NCBI GenBank assembly: GCA_963772515.1
Contig: CAVYXC010000002.1
Coordinates: 744,001-808,000 of the forward strand
Direction: 5' to 3'
Origin: JAFAHD01 sp963772515
GTDB taxonomy: Bacteria > Vulcanimicrobiota > Vulcanimicrobiia > Eremiobacterales > Eremiobacteraceae
Length of the DNA: 64,000 nucleotides
Every line of letters begins with the position of its first letter. The first letter of the stretch is position 1. The notes under the pieces were generated by a model. It searched no databases. It saw nothing but the letters and a program-made list of their open reading frames with translations, and was not told the DNA's origin. A program made the position numbers and the translations under genes. Below are positions 7,461 to 17,500 of the stretch, piece after piece.

Positions 7461-8417
7461 ATGGTTCATCTTCGTAACGTGCTTCTCTCGTTTGCCATTG
7501 CGTCATTAGCGCTGCTAGCCGGCTGCAGCAGCAGCAGCACGACGTCCGGACCGCCGCCTGCGCCATCCCAAACCCGGATGTATATCTCCAATGGGCTAAC
7601 GAGCGGCGGCTCGACGTTGGCTTTCGCGCTTCCGATAACGGCGAGCAGTACGCTTATCGGTGGCTTGGTGACGTCGAACGGTCCTTTCTCTCTCTGTGTC
7701 AACGCAAGCGCCCCAACCAAGGGCGCCCTTTTTGTGATTCAGTTTTCTGCCAACAATACCACGCAACCAACGTTGCTTGCATTCGCTCAGCCGATCGCGA
7801 TTGCGGCATCACCATCATTCACTCTCGACGTTGGAACCTTACCCACTGGGTGCGCCTTTGACAGCATGGGAAATCTCTATGTTTCCAGAGAGCCTCTCGC
7901 CAGCGCGATCACCGTCATCCCAGGTCCCGTGTCAGCGTCAAGCGTGCCGGGTACATCGATCACCTCGGGCGTCTCGTTCCCCGGCGGGGTCGCCGTGGAC
8001 GGCTCCGACGACGTGTTCGTCTGTAACCAAGGGAAAGCGGGGATTACTGAGTACTCGAAGTATCCGACCAATTCGCTGATGTTCACGTTTGGCAGCGTGT
8101 TTGCCACTTCAGGGTGCGCCATTGGACCGGATGGCAATCTGTACGTTGCGAATGGCACGAGCTACGGAGAGATTGATGTCTACAAAGCGCCGTTCTCGAA
8201 CGCGAGTACCGTCGATCATTCCATCGCGCCGGCGCTCGCGACGAACATATTCGACATCAAGTTTGATGCCGCGGGCAACATGTACGTCGCTGCTGATACG
8301 ACGACGGACTCGGCCGTGTATGTGATGGCCCCACCCTACACGGCCGTAGCGGTTAAGTTCACCCCGCAGCCTGGCGGCGGTGATAATCAGGTGAGAGGGC
8401 TTGCGCTGACGAACTAG
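7461..8417 (+). CDS. NHL-like beta-propeller lipoprotein, in the tRNA-Val repeat interval
   Basis: 318 residues from the ATG at 7461, which has CAGGAG four to ten bases upstream; the frame is open 30 bases further but without a ribosome site. Signal peptide with lipobox L-L-A-G-C followed by six Ser/Thr, so a lipoprotein. The body has blades with S-M/P/A-G-N-L/M-Y-V turns, as in the genes at 419 and 1644, but its blades diverge more. It is the only gene between tRNA-Val and the duplicated tRNA 3' half, so it may have arrived or been copied as a unit. Function unknown. Confidence 0.8.
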   Translation: MVHLRNVLLSFAIASLALLAGCSSSSTTSGPPPAPSQTRMYISNGLTSGGSTLAFALPITASSTLIGGLVTSNGPFSLCVNASAPTKGALFVIQFSANNTTQPTLLAFAQPIAIAASPSFTLDVGTLPTGCAFDSMGNLYVSREPLASAITVIPGPVSASSVPGTSITSGVSFPGGVAVDGSDDVFVCNQGKAGITEYSKYPTNSLMFTFGSVFATSGCAIGPDGNLYVANGTSYGEIDVYKAPFSNASTVDHSIAPALATNIFDIKFDAAGNMYVAADTTTDSAVYVMAPPYTAVAVKFTPQPGGGDNQVRGLALTN

Positions 8418-8637
8418 CGCGTCGGCGTCCTGCCTCCAGCGCTGACGCACTAGCTCCTGACCGGCGTGCCGGCGGGGCGCTGAACGCCGCGCTAGGCGCG
8501 AAGTGAGCGTGTGCCCGTCGTGTGCCCTGAGCAGTCCGGACCACGCTGGAGCATTGCGAAGCAGCATGAAGCGGCACAGAACGAGCGAACCCTTACAGCG
8601 TCGAGCATTGTGGAGTTTCTGAGAGCATAGCTCGCCG

Positions 8638-8681
8638 CCCTTACAAGGAGGGGGTCACAGGTTCGAGCCCTGTTTCGCCCA
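8638..8681 (+). repeat. Exact 44-bp copy of the tRNA-Val 3' half (tRNA fragment or attachment-site-like repeat)
   Basis: Bases 8638-8681 equal 7131-7174: the anticodon loop, variable loop, T arm, acceptor 3' strand and discriminator of tRNA-Val. Upstream, GCATAGCTC at 8625-8633 resembles the start of the D arm, so this may be a tRNA with most of the D arm deleted. The rest of 8418-8637 shows nothing recognisable. Confidence 0.85.
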
Positions 8682-8705
8682 AGTCGCAAACGTGGGGAGG
8701 TTCTT

Positions 8706-9902
8706 GTGAGCCCTGCTCTTATTGGGCTGTTCTTTTCAAGTCGTACCCGAGCGTCCGCATTGCTCTGCGCCGTTGCATGCTTGGCCGTCGGCTCAGGCTG
8801 TGCCGCACGCAACACGCAAGCGGGGACGGTCGCGCCGACGACACGCACGTACTATATCGCCGCGGACGAGGTCATGTGGAATTACGTACCCAGCGGCACG
8901 AACCGGATCAGCGGCAAGCCGTTCATGGGCGTCGAGCAAGTCTACACGCAACGCTCAGCGCATCACATCGGACCCGTCTATCGAAAAGCCATATATCGAG
9001 AATATACGGACGCCACATTCACCACCCTCAAGCCGCGACCGGCAGACCAGCAATATATGGGGATCCTAGGACCTATCATACGAGCGCAGGTCGGCGACAC
9101 GATCAAGGTGGTCTTCAAGAACAACGCCTCGCGGCCATATAGCATGCATCCCCACGGCGTACTCTACGAGAAAGCCTCTGAAGGCGTTGCCTACGGCGAC
9201 GAGAGCGGGGCCGACAAGATGGGCGGGGCGGTACCGCCGGGCCGGACCTTCACCTATACCTGGCAGGTTCCCGATCGTGCCGGCCCGGGGCCGGGCGATC
9301 CGAGCTCGATCGTATGGTTGTATCATTCGCATGTCGACGAGCTGAAGGACGTCGACGCGGGCCTCGTCGGCCCGATCATCGTCACGGCGCGCGGCATGGC
9401 CAACCCCGACGGCAGCCCAAAGGACGTCGATCGGGAAATCGTGGCCATTTTCAATTTCTTCGATGAGAACCAAAGCTGGTATCTGTCTCGCAACGTGGCG
9501 CAGTTCACGCCCGCCCTCAAGCGCGCCGACCTCGCTCAGACCAATCCGATAGACTCCAACGGCGCGATCACGCTCACTGGCTCCGGCTTCGCCGATTCGA
9601 ATTACAAGGCGACGATCAATGGATACCTGTACGGCAACGGCCCCAAGATGACGATGAAACAGGGCCAGCGCGTGCGCTGGTACCTTATGACGATCGGTTT
9701 TGGTTTCAATTTCCACACCCCGCACTGGCACGGGAACACGGTGCTCTTGGCCAAGCAGCGCACCGATGTGATCGCGTTATCGCCGGCGCAGATGGTGACT
9801 GTCGACATGGTGCCGGACAATCCCGGCACGTGGCTGTTCCACTGCCACGTCAGCGACCACATGGACGCCGGCATGATCGCGCTGTACGAGGTCGACCCCT
9901 AA
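8706..9902 (+). CDS. Multicopper oxidase, lipoprotein
   Basis: 398 residues, an extracytoplasmic copper oxidase of cupredoxin domains. The signal peptide ends V-G-S-G-C-A-A, a probable lipobox. All four copper motifs are visible: H-P-H-G near 148, H-S-H near 207, H-x-x-H-W-H-G near 337, and H-C-H-x-x-x-H-x-x-x-x-M near 379. That gives a type 1 site with an axial Met plus the trinuclear cluster, so it should reduce oxygen to water while oxidising a metal ion or phenolic/amine substrate. GGGGAGG lies six bases before the GTG start. It starts just after the tRNA fragment and is followed by the propeller gene at 9935. The substrate cannot be told from the sequence. Confidence 0.9.
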   Translation: MSPALIGLFFSSRTRASALLCAVACLAVGSGCAARNTQAGTVAPTTRTYYIAADEVMWNYVPSGTNRISGKPFMGVEQVYTQRSAHHIGPVYRKAIYREYTDATFTTLKPRPADQQYMGILGPIIRAQVGDTIKVVFKNNASRPYSMHPHGVLYEKASEGVAYGDESGADKMGGAVPPGRTFTYTWQVPDRAGPGPGDPSSIVWLYHSHVDELKDVDAGLVGPIIVTARGMANPDGSPKDVDREIVAIFNFFDENQSWYLSRNVAQFTPALKRADLAQTNPIDSNGAITLTGSGFADSNYKATINGYLYGNGPKMTMKQGQRVRWYLMTIGFGFNFHTPHWHGNTVLLAKQRTDVIALSPAQMVTVDMVPDNPGTWLFHCHVSDHMDAGMIALYEVDP

Positions 9903-9934
9903 GCGCTGATTCCGGCCGGGTCGAGGCAAAGGGC

Positions 9935-10936
9935 ATGCTGTATCGTCTGATCGCCGTGGTTGCGGCCGCATCATGTATCGCGTGCTCGTCGCCGGCGAGC
10001 GGCCCGCCGCTGCGCGGCGTCAAAAATGTGCGCGTGCTCGAGGCGGGGGTCCACGTCGCCGCCATCGCCGCCGCACCAAGCGGCGATATATGGCTCGCGA
10101 CCCTCAACTACGGTAACGGGCCGTCTGGCGTCGTGCTCATCACACCGGGTGGCGAGCTCAAGCGCTTCACGCGCATCGAATCGTTCAACGGCGTTGCGGT
10201 CGACGCTGCGGATATCGCATGGTTCACGGTCGGCGCCGGCTCTGCGGGGCAACAGCCCAAGCTCGTGCGGATCGACACAGCCGGGCGCATGCGCGAGTAC
10301 GCGTTGCCTCCCGAAGGCAACTTCCAGGGGATCGCGATCGGCCCCGACGGCGTACCTTGGTTTGCCAACGCTTCGGCCGGCGAGATCGGGCGCATCTCGT
10401 CCAGCGGCGCGATCACGTACTATGGCCCCACGACCGAGGATCCGACCGCCATCGTCGCCGGATCAGATGGCAATCTATGGTTCAGCGAGCCGGTCGGCAA
10501 TCTCATCGGCCGGTTGAAACCCGATGGCGCCATCAAGGAATTCACGCTCCCCGCCAAAGGCAGCCGGCCCACCGCGATCACGCTAGGCCCCGACGGCAAC
10601 GTATGGTTTTGCGAGTTCGCAGCGGACCGGATCGGCCGGATTACCCCTAGCGGGAAGATCTCCGAATACCGTATCCCGACCCCCGCTTCGTTCCCCGCCG
10701 GCATCGCGGCCGGAGACGACGGCGCCCTGTGGTTCACAGAACTGACCAGCGGCAAGATAGGACGCATCACGCGGACAGGCCGGATCTCGGAGTTCGCGTC
10801 GCCCGGAGGCGGATATCCGGGGCCGATCGTGCGGGCGCGCGACGGCAGCCTTTGGTATGTCGGCAACGCCAAGCGGGACCCGGTGCTTGGCCTGACCGAA
10901 TCCAGCAGCGTACTCGTGCATTTCACGCCCCGCTAA
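9935..10936 (+). CDS. Vgb/streptogramin-lyase-like beta-propeller lipoprotein
   Basis: 333 residues from the ATG at 9935. N-terminal signal with S-C-I-A-C-S-S, a likely lipobox. The body carries blades of about 42 residues with D-G-N-L/V-W-F, G-x-I-G-R-I/L and G-x-I-x-E-F/Y repeats, the signature of virginiamycin B lyase-type propellers. True Vgb is a cytoplasmic antibiotic-inactivating enzyme; a lipoprotein with this fold is common in soil bacteria and is usually of unknown function, so no lyase activity is claimed. The open frame extends upstream into the multicopper oxidase 3' end, which was discarded. Spacing of 32 bases suggests co-transcription with the oxidase. Confidence 0.8.
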   Translation: MLYRLIAVVAAASCIACSSPASGPPLRGVKNVRVLEAGVHVAAIAAAPSGDIWLATLNYGNGPSGVVLITPGGELKRFTRIESFNGVAVDAADIAWFTVGAGSAGQQPKLVRIDTAGRMREYALPPEGNFQGIAIGPDGVPWFANASAGEIGRISSSGAITYYGPTTEDPTAIVAGSDGNLWFSEPVGNLIGRLKPDGAIKEFTLPAKGSRPTAITLGPDGNVWFCEFAADRIGRITPSGKISEYRIPTPASFPAGIAAGDDGALWFTELTSGKIGRITRTGRISEFASPGGGYPGPIVRARDGSLWYVGNAKRDPVLGLTESSSVLVHFTPR

Positions 10937-10951
10937 GGGAACATCAGAGTC

Positions 10952-11455
10952 ATGGAAGCGATCATCGTCAGGCACGCCGACGCCGGCAAGGCCGATTCGC
11001 GAAAATATCCCGATGACGCGCTGCGTCCGCTCTCTCCGGAAGGCGAAAAGGAGATGGGCCGCGTCGCGCGCGGCATGCGCAAGATCGACATCGAGATCGA
11101 GCACGTCTTCGACAGCGGCTATGAGCGAGCGCGTCAGACGGCGCTGTGCATCTGCAAGGCCTATGGGATCGACCCAGCCTCGATCCGCGTGCTCAAGTCG
11201 CTCGCGCCCGATGCCGAGCCAGCGAAAACCGCGAGCGAGCTGCGCGCGCTGCATGATCTGTCGCACATCGCGCTTGTCGGCCACATGCCGCAGCTAGGCC
11301 GATTGGTGGGTTACTTGGTGGCGGGGAACACCGAGCTCCAACTCGAGCTCAAGAAGGGCGCCGTCTGTCTGCTTGACGTCGACCGCTGGTCGCCCGGCGG
11401 GGCTACCATCTCGGCATTGCTGCAGCCAAAAGCGCTGCGCAAACTCGGCAAGTAG
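10952..11455 (+). CDS. sixA: SixA-type phosphohistidine phosphatase
   Basis: 167 residues, a small histidine phosphatase of the phosphoglycerate mutase superfamily. The catalytic R-H-A is at residues 7-9, the second arginine lies in S-G-Y-E-R-A-R-Q-T near 51, and the second histidine in L-V-G-H-M-P near 110. SixA enzymes remove phosphate from phosphohistidine, for example on phosphotransfer domains or PTS proteins. It lies 15 bases after the propeller gene and is convergent with the permease at 11458, the two stops being only two bases apart. Confidence 0.85.
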   Translation: MEAIIVRHADAGKADSRKYPDDALRPLSPEGEKEMGRVARGMRKIDIEIEHVFDSGYERARQTALCICKAYGIDPASIRVLKSLAPDAEPAKTASELRALHDLSHIALVGHMPQLGRLVGYLVAGNTELQLELKKGAVCLLDVDRWSPGGATISALLQPKALRKLGK

Positions 11456-11457
11456 CG

Positions 11458-12873
11458 TCAGCTCGCCGCGAGGTCCGTTTCGATGTCGCGGATCATCTGC
11501 GGATCGCGCGAGCGCACGTACAGGAAGCGCGACACACCGAGCGCGAGCAGCACGATGAAGACGTACGGGATATAGCTTTGCGGTGGCGGCGGCACGGGAT
11601 AGATCGTGCCCACGATCGCCACGATCATCGCGACCACCGCCACGGCAGCGACCACGACCGCCCCTAGCCGCAGCTCTCCGCGCCGTCGCAGATACACCGG
11701 TGCAGCTACGCTCACCAGCACATACGAGAAGAGGACGCTGAGCGTGCCGAGCGTGCCAAGGTCGCCGAAGATGTCGAGCAGCGCGAAGTGGCTTGCGAGC
11801 AGCACCAGCGGACCGACCAGCACCGCGATCGCGGCAAACGTCACCGCGACGTAGGGCGTCGCGTGGGTGGCGTGCGCGTCGCCGGCCGAGGCGTGGAACA
11901 GGCCATGGCGCGACATCGTGTAGAGCACACGCGAGCCGGCAGTGATGCAGGCCAATGCACACGCGAAGAAGCCGATCGCGACGCCGATGGCGATGAGCAG
12001 CCCGAAGATAGGGATGCCGGCTAGAGCGGAGAGCACGTTCAAGGGCGCGGTCGACTGATCGAGCGGCGGATTTTGTCCGTGAAACGCCATGACGAGCACG
12101 TACGTCGTGAACACGAAGTATGCGCCTACTGCGACGACGGTGAACAGGATCGAGCGCGGGATGGAGCTCAGCGGGTTCTTCGCCTCGTGTCCCAACGAGG
12201 CTGCGCTTTCGAACCCGACATAGCTGAAGATCGACAGCACGAGTGCGTGGCCGATGTTCGCCGGTGTGACGCCCGCCAACGTCAGCTGCGGCGGGTCGAG
12301 CAGGGTTCCCCGTTTGAAGAAGAACACGAACGACAGCGTCATGATGAGTACGATCGACGCGAACTCGATCCAGAGCATGAGCTGCGTCGACAGCTTCACG
12401 TCGCGATACGCGATGTACCAAGCACCCCCGGCCGCGAGCACCATCGCGCCGACCGTGAGCACGCCGTCGAACCTTGGTCCGACGAACTCGTGCGCGACCA
12501 CCGTGACGTAGTTGGCGCAGCCGGCGAGCACCGATCCGCCGATGATCAGATACGCGATCACCATCGACCAGCCCGAGATCACGCCCCATGTCGGGCCAAG
12601 CCCTTGCGCCACGAAGGTGTACAGCGAGCCGGGCGACACCGAGCGGCGGGCGAATTGATTGACGTTGAGCGCGACCAGCAGCAGGATGGCCGTCGCCAGC
12701 ACGTACGCCAGCCACGACCCGTTGCCGGTGATGCCGTAGATGAGCGAGACGACGAGCGCTGGGGTCGCAGACGGCGCGATATTGGCGACCGACTGCGCGG
12801 CGATATGCCAAAAGCCGAGGATATCGCGTCGCAGCCCCGATCCGCCCGCCGTGGCTTCCGCTTCAAACGGCAT
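11458..12873 (-). CDS. APC-family amino acid/amine permease
   Basis: 471 residues with about 12 membrane segments. The N-terminal region has the APC superfamily pattern: H-I-A-A-Q-S-V-A-N-I-A-P-S near 23, then S-P-G-S-L-Y-T-F near 80. Its ATG lies inside the last codons of the amine oxidase gene (11-base overlap), so the two are translationally coupled. It is therefore likely to import the amine oxidised by that enzyme, or a product of it. It is the last gene of the arm that begins with pucR. Substrate inferred from context only. Confidence 0.82.
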   Translation of the reverse strand: MPFEAEATAGGSGLRRDILGFWHIAAQSVANIAPSATPALVVSLIYGITGNGSWLAYVLATAILLLVALNVNQFARRSVSPGSLYTFVAQGLGPTWGVISGWSMVIAYLIIGGSVLAGCANYVTVVAHEFVGPRFDGVLTVGAMVLAAGGAWYIAYRDVKLSTQLMLWIEFASIVLIMTLSFVFFFKRGTLLDPPQLTLAGVTPANIGHALVLSIFSYVGFESAASLGHEAKNPLSSIPRSILFTVVAVGAYFVFTTYVLVMAFHGQNPPLDQSTAPLNVLSALAGIPIFGLLIAIGVAIGFFACALACITAGSRVLYTMSRHGLFHASAGDAHATHATPYVAVTFAAIAVLVGPLVLLASHFALLDIFGDLGTLGTLSVLFSYVLVSVAAPVYLRRRGELRLGAVVVAAVAVVAMIVAIVGTIYPVPPPPQSYIPYVFIVLLALGVSRFLYVRSRDPQMIRDIETDLAAS

Positions 12874-14503
12874 GCGCGTTGCCTTTGACGTCGGCCGTGA
12901 TCTCGCGCGCCACGGATTCGCCGGTCTCGACGGCTCCGTTCATAAAGCCGCCAAACGCGAGCGAGCACTGCTCACCGCAGAAGTGCACGTTGCCCTGGCG
13001 CACCGGTTCGATGCCGACGAACGTCGTGCAGTTGCCGACGCCCCAGTACGAATACGAGCCGCGATGCCAACGGTCTTTGGTCCAGTTGTCGAGGAAGGCT
13101 TTGCCATTCCACAGCTTCGAGATGCCGGGATAGACCGGCTCAAGCTGGCCGAGAAAACGATTCACGAAGACCGGCGAAGCCGGTCCGAATGACGGCGCGT
13201 CGAACGAAGCGCCGAGATGGCCGCCGGTGTAGTCGACGAGCACGCCTGCGGTGCCCGCTTGCGCGCGCGTGTCTTCCCACGTCTGCTGATAGCCGGTGTC
13301 GGAGTAGGTCGCAGCGTTGGATCCATGGGCGAACCAGGCGCGCTCTTTGAATTGCACGTGCAGCTTGGTGTTCGTACCCATCGGCATTTGCGTGATCGCC
13401 GCCATCTTCACCGCGGAGAAGCCGGCTTGCGAAAGATCGCACTGGCGCAGCGTCGTGAACGGCAGCGCGAGAACGACGTGATCGAACGAGGCGTCGAACG
13501 TGTGCTGCACGGATGAGAACGTGCAGATGTAGCCGCCGTCCGAACGCCGTCGCAGCGCTTGCAGCCGGGTGTTCAGGTTGATCGTTTCAGGCGGCAGCGT
13601 GCGGGCCATGCGCGCGACGATTTGATCGTTGCCCTCGCGCACGCGATAGCGCTCGTCGGTTCCGACGAGGTAGAAACCGCCTTTAGGATTGTAGCTCGGC
13701 ATGTATGCGAGCATGTAGATGAGCTCGAGGGAGCTCTGCTCGCTCGATTCTCCGCCGTTCTCGGTGATGGTGTCGATATCGAGCAGCCAACCGATATTGG
13801 ACGTGGCGCCCCCCGGCACGTTGCGCTCGATCCACTGGCGCGCGGACATGTGGTCGAGCTCGTAGCCGGCCTGCGTGTGATGATCGTAGCGCGTGTCGCC
13901 GGCTGCCGCACTGGCGGCTTCCAGCTTCGGGAAGACGCCGGCGTAGTCGCGCAGCATGTCCGCGATCGCGTAGCGCTTGCCGTGGATCCAGTAGATGTCC
14001 CCCGTGGTGTGTTGTTTGGCGTCCCAGGCGCGCAGATCGTCGAGCGTCAGTGCGAGCTCACCCGACAGATGCCGGATCGCCAGATGCTCGCTCGAGATGA
14101 ACTCGCCGCCGTTCTCGGCCGTCTGATCCTCGTCGAAGAAGCCGCGCAGCGTCCAGGTGCGTCCACCGAGCCCGCCGCCTGCCTCGTAGATCGTGCTGGC
14201 GATGCCGGCCTGCTTGAGGCGATAGGCGCAGGTCACGCCGGCAAGGCCGCCTCCGACGATCGCGACGCGAGGTCCGTTCGCGGCGAGCGGGCGTTCGGTC
14301 GAATAAATTCGACCGCTCCATGCGGTCGGAATTCGACCGTTCCATACGATCGGCGCGATGGCCGCGCAAGTCTGCTCGAGAAAGCGCCGGCGTGCGAGCG
14401 TCTGGCGTTCGAACACCTCGTCGGCCGGCATGCCGCTGCGCTGCGCTTGCCGGTACGCGGCGTGTATCCGGCGCAGCAGGCCGGTGAGCTCGGTGCGCGC
14501 CAC
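12863..14503 (-). CDS. Flavin monoamine oxidase-family protein with Tat-like signal and an inserted palindromic element
   Basis: 546 residues from the GTG at 14503, which is 13 bases after the stop of the TonB receptor gene and has AAGGCG upstream. The longer open frame only shadows that gene. R-R-R-F-L at 38-42 followed by a hydrophobic stretch resembles a twin-arginine signal. Residues about 54-70 are encoded by two tandem copies of the palindromic element. FAD binding follows: V-A-I-V-G-G-G-L-A-G near 80-89, E-A-G-G-G-L-G-G-R-T, and the C-terminal G-E-Q-C-S-L-A-F-G-G-F-M-N-G-A-V-E. Expected to deaminate amines to aldehydes outside the cytoplasm. Neighbours (receptor, permease, polyamine genes) support an amine substrate. 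Confidence 0.82.
   Translation of the reverse strand: MARTELTGLLRRIHAAYRQAQRSGMPADEVFERQTLARRRFLEQTCAAIAPIVWNGRIPTAWSGRIYSTERPLAANGPRVAIVGGGLAGVTCAYRLKQAGIASTIYEAGGGLGGRTWTLRGFFDEDQTAENGGEFISSEHLAIRHLSGELALTLDDLRAWDAKQHTTGDIYWIHGKRYAIADMLRDYAGVFPKLEAASAAAGDTRYDHHTQAGYELDHMSARQWIERNVPGGATSNIGWLLDIDTITENGGESSEQSSLELIYMLAYMPSYNPKGGFYLVGTDERYRVREGNDQIVARMARTLPPETINLNTRLQALRRRSDGGYICTFSSVQHTFDASFDHVVLALPFTTLRQCDLSQAGFSAVKMAAITQMPMGTNTKLHVQFKERAWFAHGSNAATYSDTGYQQTWEDTRAQAGTAGVLVDYTGGHLGASFDAPSFGPASPVFVNRFLGQLEPVYPGISKLWNGKAFLDNWTKDRWHRGSYSYWGVGNCTTFVGIEPVRQGNVHFCGEQCSLAFGGFMNGAVETGESVAREITADVKGNAHAV
14296..14345 (-). repeat. Palindromic coding element, two tandem copies
   Basis: Copy 1 is the palindrome CGGTCGAATAAATTCGACCG at 14296-14315 plus CTCCAT. 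Copy 2 is a shorter version, CGGTCGGAATTCGACCG at 14323-14339 plus TTCCAT. Both are read in frame in the amine oxidase, between the Tat-like signal and the FAD domain. Related copies lie at 27508 and 39116. Confidence 0.8.
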
Positions 14504-14516
14504 AGACAGCCGCGCC

Positions 14517-17500
14517 TTATATCTTGAAGTTGACTTGGAGCACCGCTTGGATCGGCAGCTTCTGGCCTTCTTGGCCGATCTCGATGTTGTTGTACCAGTT
14601 GCCGTACGGATACGCCAGTTGAATGGGCGGGTTGGCGACGAAGTTACCGGCCGGCGCGAGCAGGTTCGAGGCCAGCTGCGCGTACATGCACGTCGAGCCG
14701 CTATCCCAGGGCATATGGTGCTGATAGCATTGGTCGACCAGATTCGCAAACGTGAGCGTCGTGGTCACGTGCGGATTGATGTCGTATCCGATGGCCAAGC
14801 CCATCGTCAGCCGCTGCGGCTGCGCGAACTCACCGAGATTGTCGAAATGGCCCGTGTACTTGTCGGGGATGAACAAGAAGTTCGAGCAGGTCTGCGTGTT
14901 CGCGGTGTTGCCGGCTGACGTTCCGGTGCACGTCGTTGGATCGTAGCCGGGCCAGATCAACGGTGATCCATACTTGCCCTGCGTGCTGTACGTGAAGCTC
15001 GGCGTGACGGTGAAGGGGCCGTGTTTGTAATTGACCACCAGCGACGACTGGAACGGCGTGGCGAAGCCGATCGCGTTGTTGAAGGGCGCTGGGATCTGAT
15101 CGTACGTCGTGTACGAGCCGTTGCGGTCGAACAGCGGCTGCATCGCCTGGCCAAAATACGGATTGGCGATGGAACCGGGCGCGCACGTGTCGTCCGGTGT
15201 GGTGCTGCCCGGCAAGAAGCAGGCATGCGCAAGCGAGTTGCCGTTGAGACCGCACGGACCTTTGAGGCTCGACGTCGCCGTCGCGCAGGCCGACGTGTAC
15301 GAGTTGTAGTTCTGCACGTATTGGTTGAGCAGATCGATGATGTTCAACCCGTTCGGGAAATCGCCATACTTGATCGTGCTGTTGGTGTACGTGGCGGACA
15401 ATTGCAGCGCCAGGCCATTCGCCGCGAAGTTGCCCTTGGTAAAGGTGAACTCCACGCCTTGCGAGCGCTGCTGGCCGACGTTGAGTCCGTCGACGACGCC
15501 CTGCGCGTTGAGCGAGAGATACTGGATCTGGTTTTGGGTATTGCGCAAGAAGGGCGTGACTTTGAGCGACATATCGGTGTGCGGGATGTGCTGCTCGATC
15601 GACAGGTCGTAGTTGTTGGCGATGTCTGCGTGCGTCTCGTGGAACGGCGAGTTGTACCCGAACGACAAGAACGAGCCGATGAAGCTCGGCAGGTTCTGTT
15701 GGATCGTGTTGAACTCCAGATACGACGTCGGCGCCGGGCGCGAATAGCGGCCGTACGAACCGCGGATGACCGTATCCGACGACAAGGCCTGGGTGAACGC
15801 GATGCGCGGCTCCCACACGACATCGGTCACTTTGCCCCCGGCGTAGTTCTGCAGGTTGACTGGCGAGGTGTTCGCCGGACACGGAGCGGGCAGTCCCGTC
15901 ACCGGGTCGATCGTGGTCTGCTGCAAGCCCAGACCCGGACCAACGCCTTGTCCGAAACAGAACTCGCGATTGTATGCTTGGAACCAGAACGCGCGCGCCG
16001 GATACCCGTTCTCCAGGTTTTGCAGCGTGTAGGTGTAGCTCTCCAAGCGCAGGCCGAGGCTGATCGTCGTCTTGTCGCCCGGGCGCCACTGATCCGAAAG
16101 CGATGCGGACGTGAAGTCCGGCCGCACGTTGTCGACCTGCGCGTTCTGGCCGTTCTCCGTGATAAGCCATTGCGCGCCGTTGTTGGCGCCCGGCGTGAGC
16201 GCCGGCGGCACGGCGGGAGTGAGATTGTACGTGCACGGCGGCAGGGTGATGGCACCCGTACATGCGGTGCCGCGCGACGTCGATCCGGGCGTCGTGTCGA
16301 AGCACGTCGAGTACGCGCCCGAGGCGCCGTCATAACAATTGCCGCCGGCATCCACAAGGTTGGTCATAAATCCGTCGGTGAAGCCCATCGAATACGTCTG
16401 CAGCTTGCCGGTGAAATATGAGACGGTCGCGTTGAGCAGATGCTTGTCGCTCATCTGGCGCGAGAAGATCGCCGTACCTTGCCAGTTGTGGCCGATGACT
16501 TCGTAGTCGGGCAGCTGATCGCCGTACGTCAGGTTGGCGCTCACTGGTCCCGTGATGAACCACCAGTTGTAGTTCGACGCGCCGTAGACGCGCAGATAGG
16601 TCTGCGGGTTGAAATTCTTCTGATACTGGAGCTTGATCAGCGCCATGCCGTTTTGGGAACCCTCGCGCTCGCTTTGCGGTATCGGCGCCAGCGGCATCCG
16701 ATCGGTGCCGGTTCCTGGGAACAGCATGGTCTGGACGTTCGACGGATTCGGCTGCTGATAGATCGAGCCGTTATAGACCGGGATGTCAAGATAGGTCATC
16801 GGGCTTGAGCCGTAGACGTCGATCAGCGTCGAAGGCACGTTCAGGCCGAGATCGTTCTGCGAGCTGTAGAAGTTCTGCAGGATGTTGCTATAGATGTAGA
16901 GCGCCTGGATGTCGTCCTTGCCTGAATCGTACTTGTGCGGCAATCCGAAATGGAAATTGGTGATCGCCTCTTGGTCGGTGTTCGACGCCTGCGCGTAGGT
17001 CACGCCGGGCGCGAAGATCGCCGTGCCATTGCCGTCGTATACCGTGCCATTGAGCGGCGTGCCGATCGACAGCGGGAAGAAGAAGAGCGGGTTGCTGACG
17101 CCGTTGTTCTGGTCGCCGTAGCGGAACGATTGCGCCGAATTGGCAAAACCGACATAGTAGCTGAAAAGACGATTGGGAGAGGCGCCGCCGATCTCTTCCA
17201 CGCTTCTGTTGTACAACGCGGGCGAGCCGATGCCGAGCGAGAGGTTGGCGAAGCCCGGATACGTGCCGGTGCGGATGACTTGATTGATATAGCCGGACAG
17301 ACCGGATGCTTCCGCCGAGGCGGGCGTGCCGCCGGTATAGACTTGGACTTCAGCTTGGCCGAGATTGGACAGCGTTGAAACGGGCGCGCTATCGGACACG
17401 CGCATCACGGGGATGCCGTCGAGCTCATAGGCGACTTGATCGTTATCGCCGCCGCGGATGTAGACGTTTTGATACCAGCCTTGCTGGCCTTGCTGGTAGA

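Noticed and set aside
7131..8681. Functional integrative element at tRNA-Val
   Set aside because: No integrase, excisionase, relaxase or phage gene between or near the repeats. Only the repeat itself is claimed.
9935..10936. Streptogramin resistance enzyme
   Set aside because: The propeller resembles Vgb, but the protein has a lipoprotein signal and such homologues are common without resistance activity.
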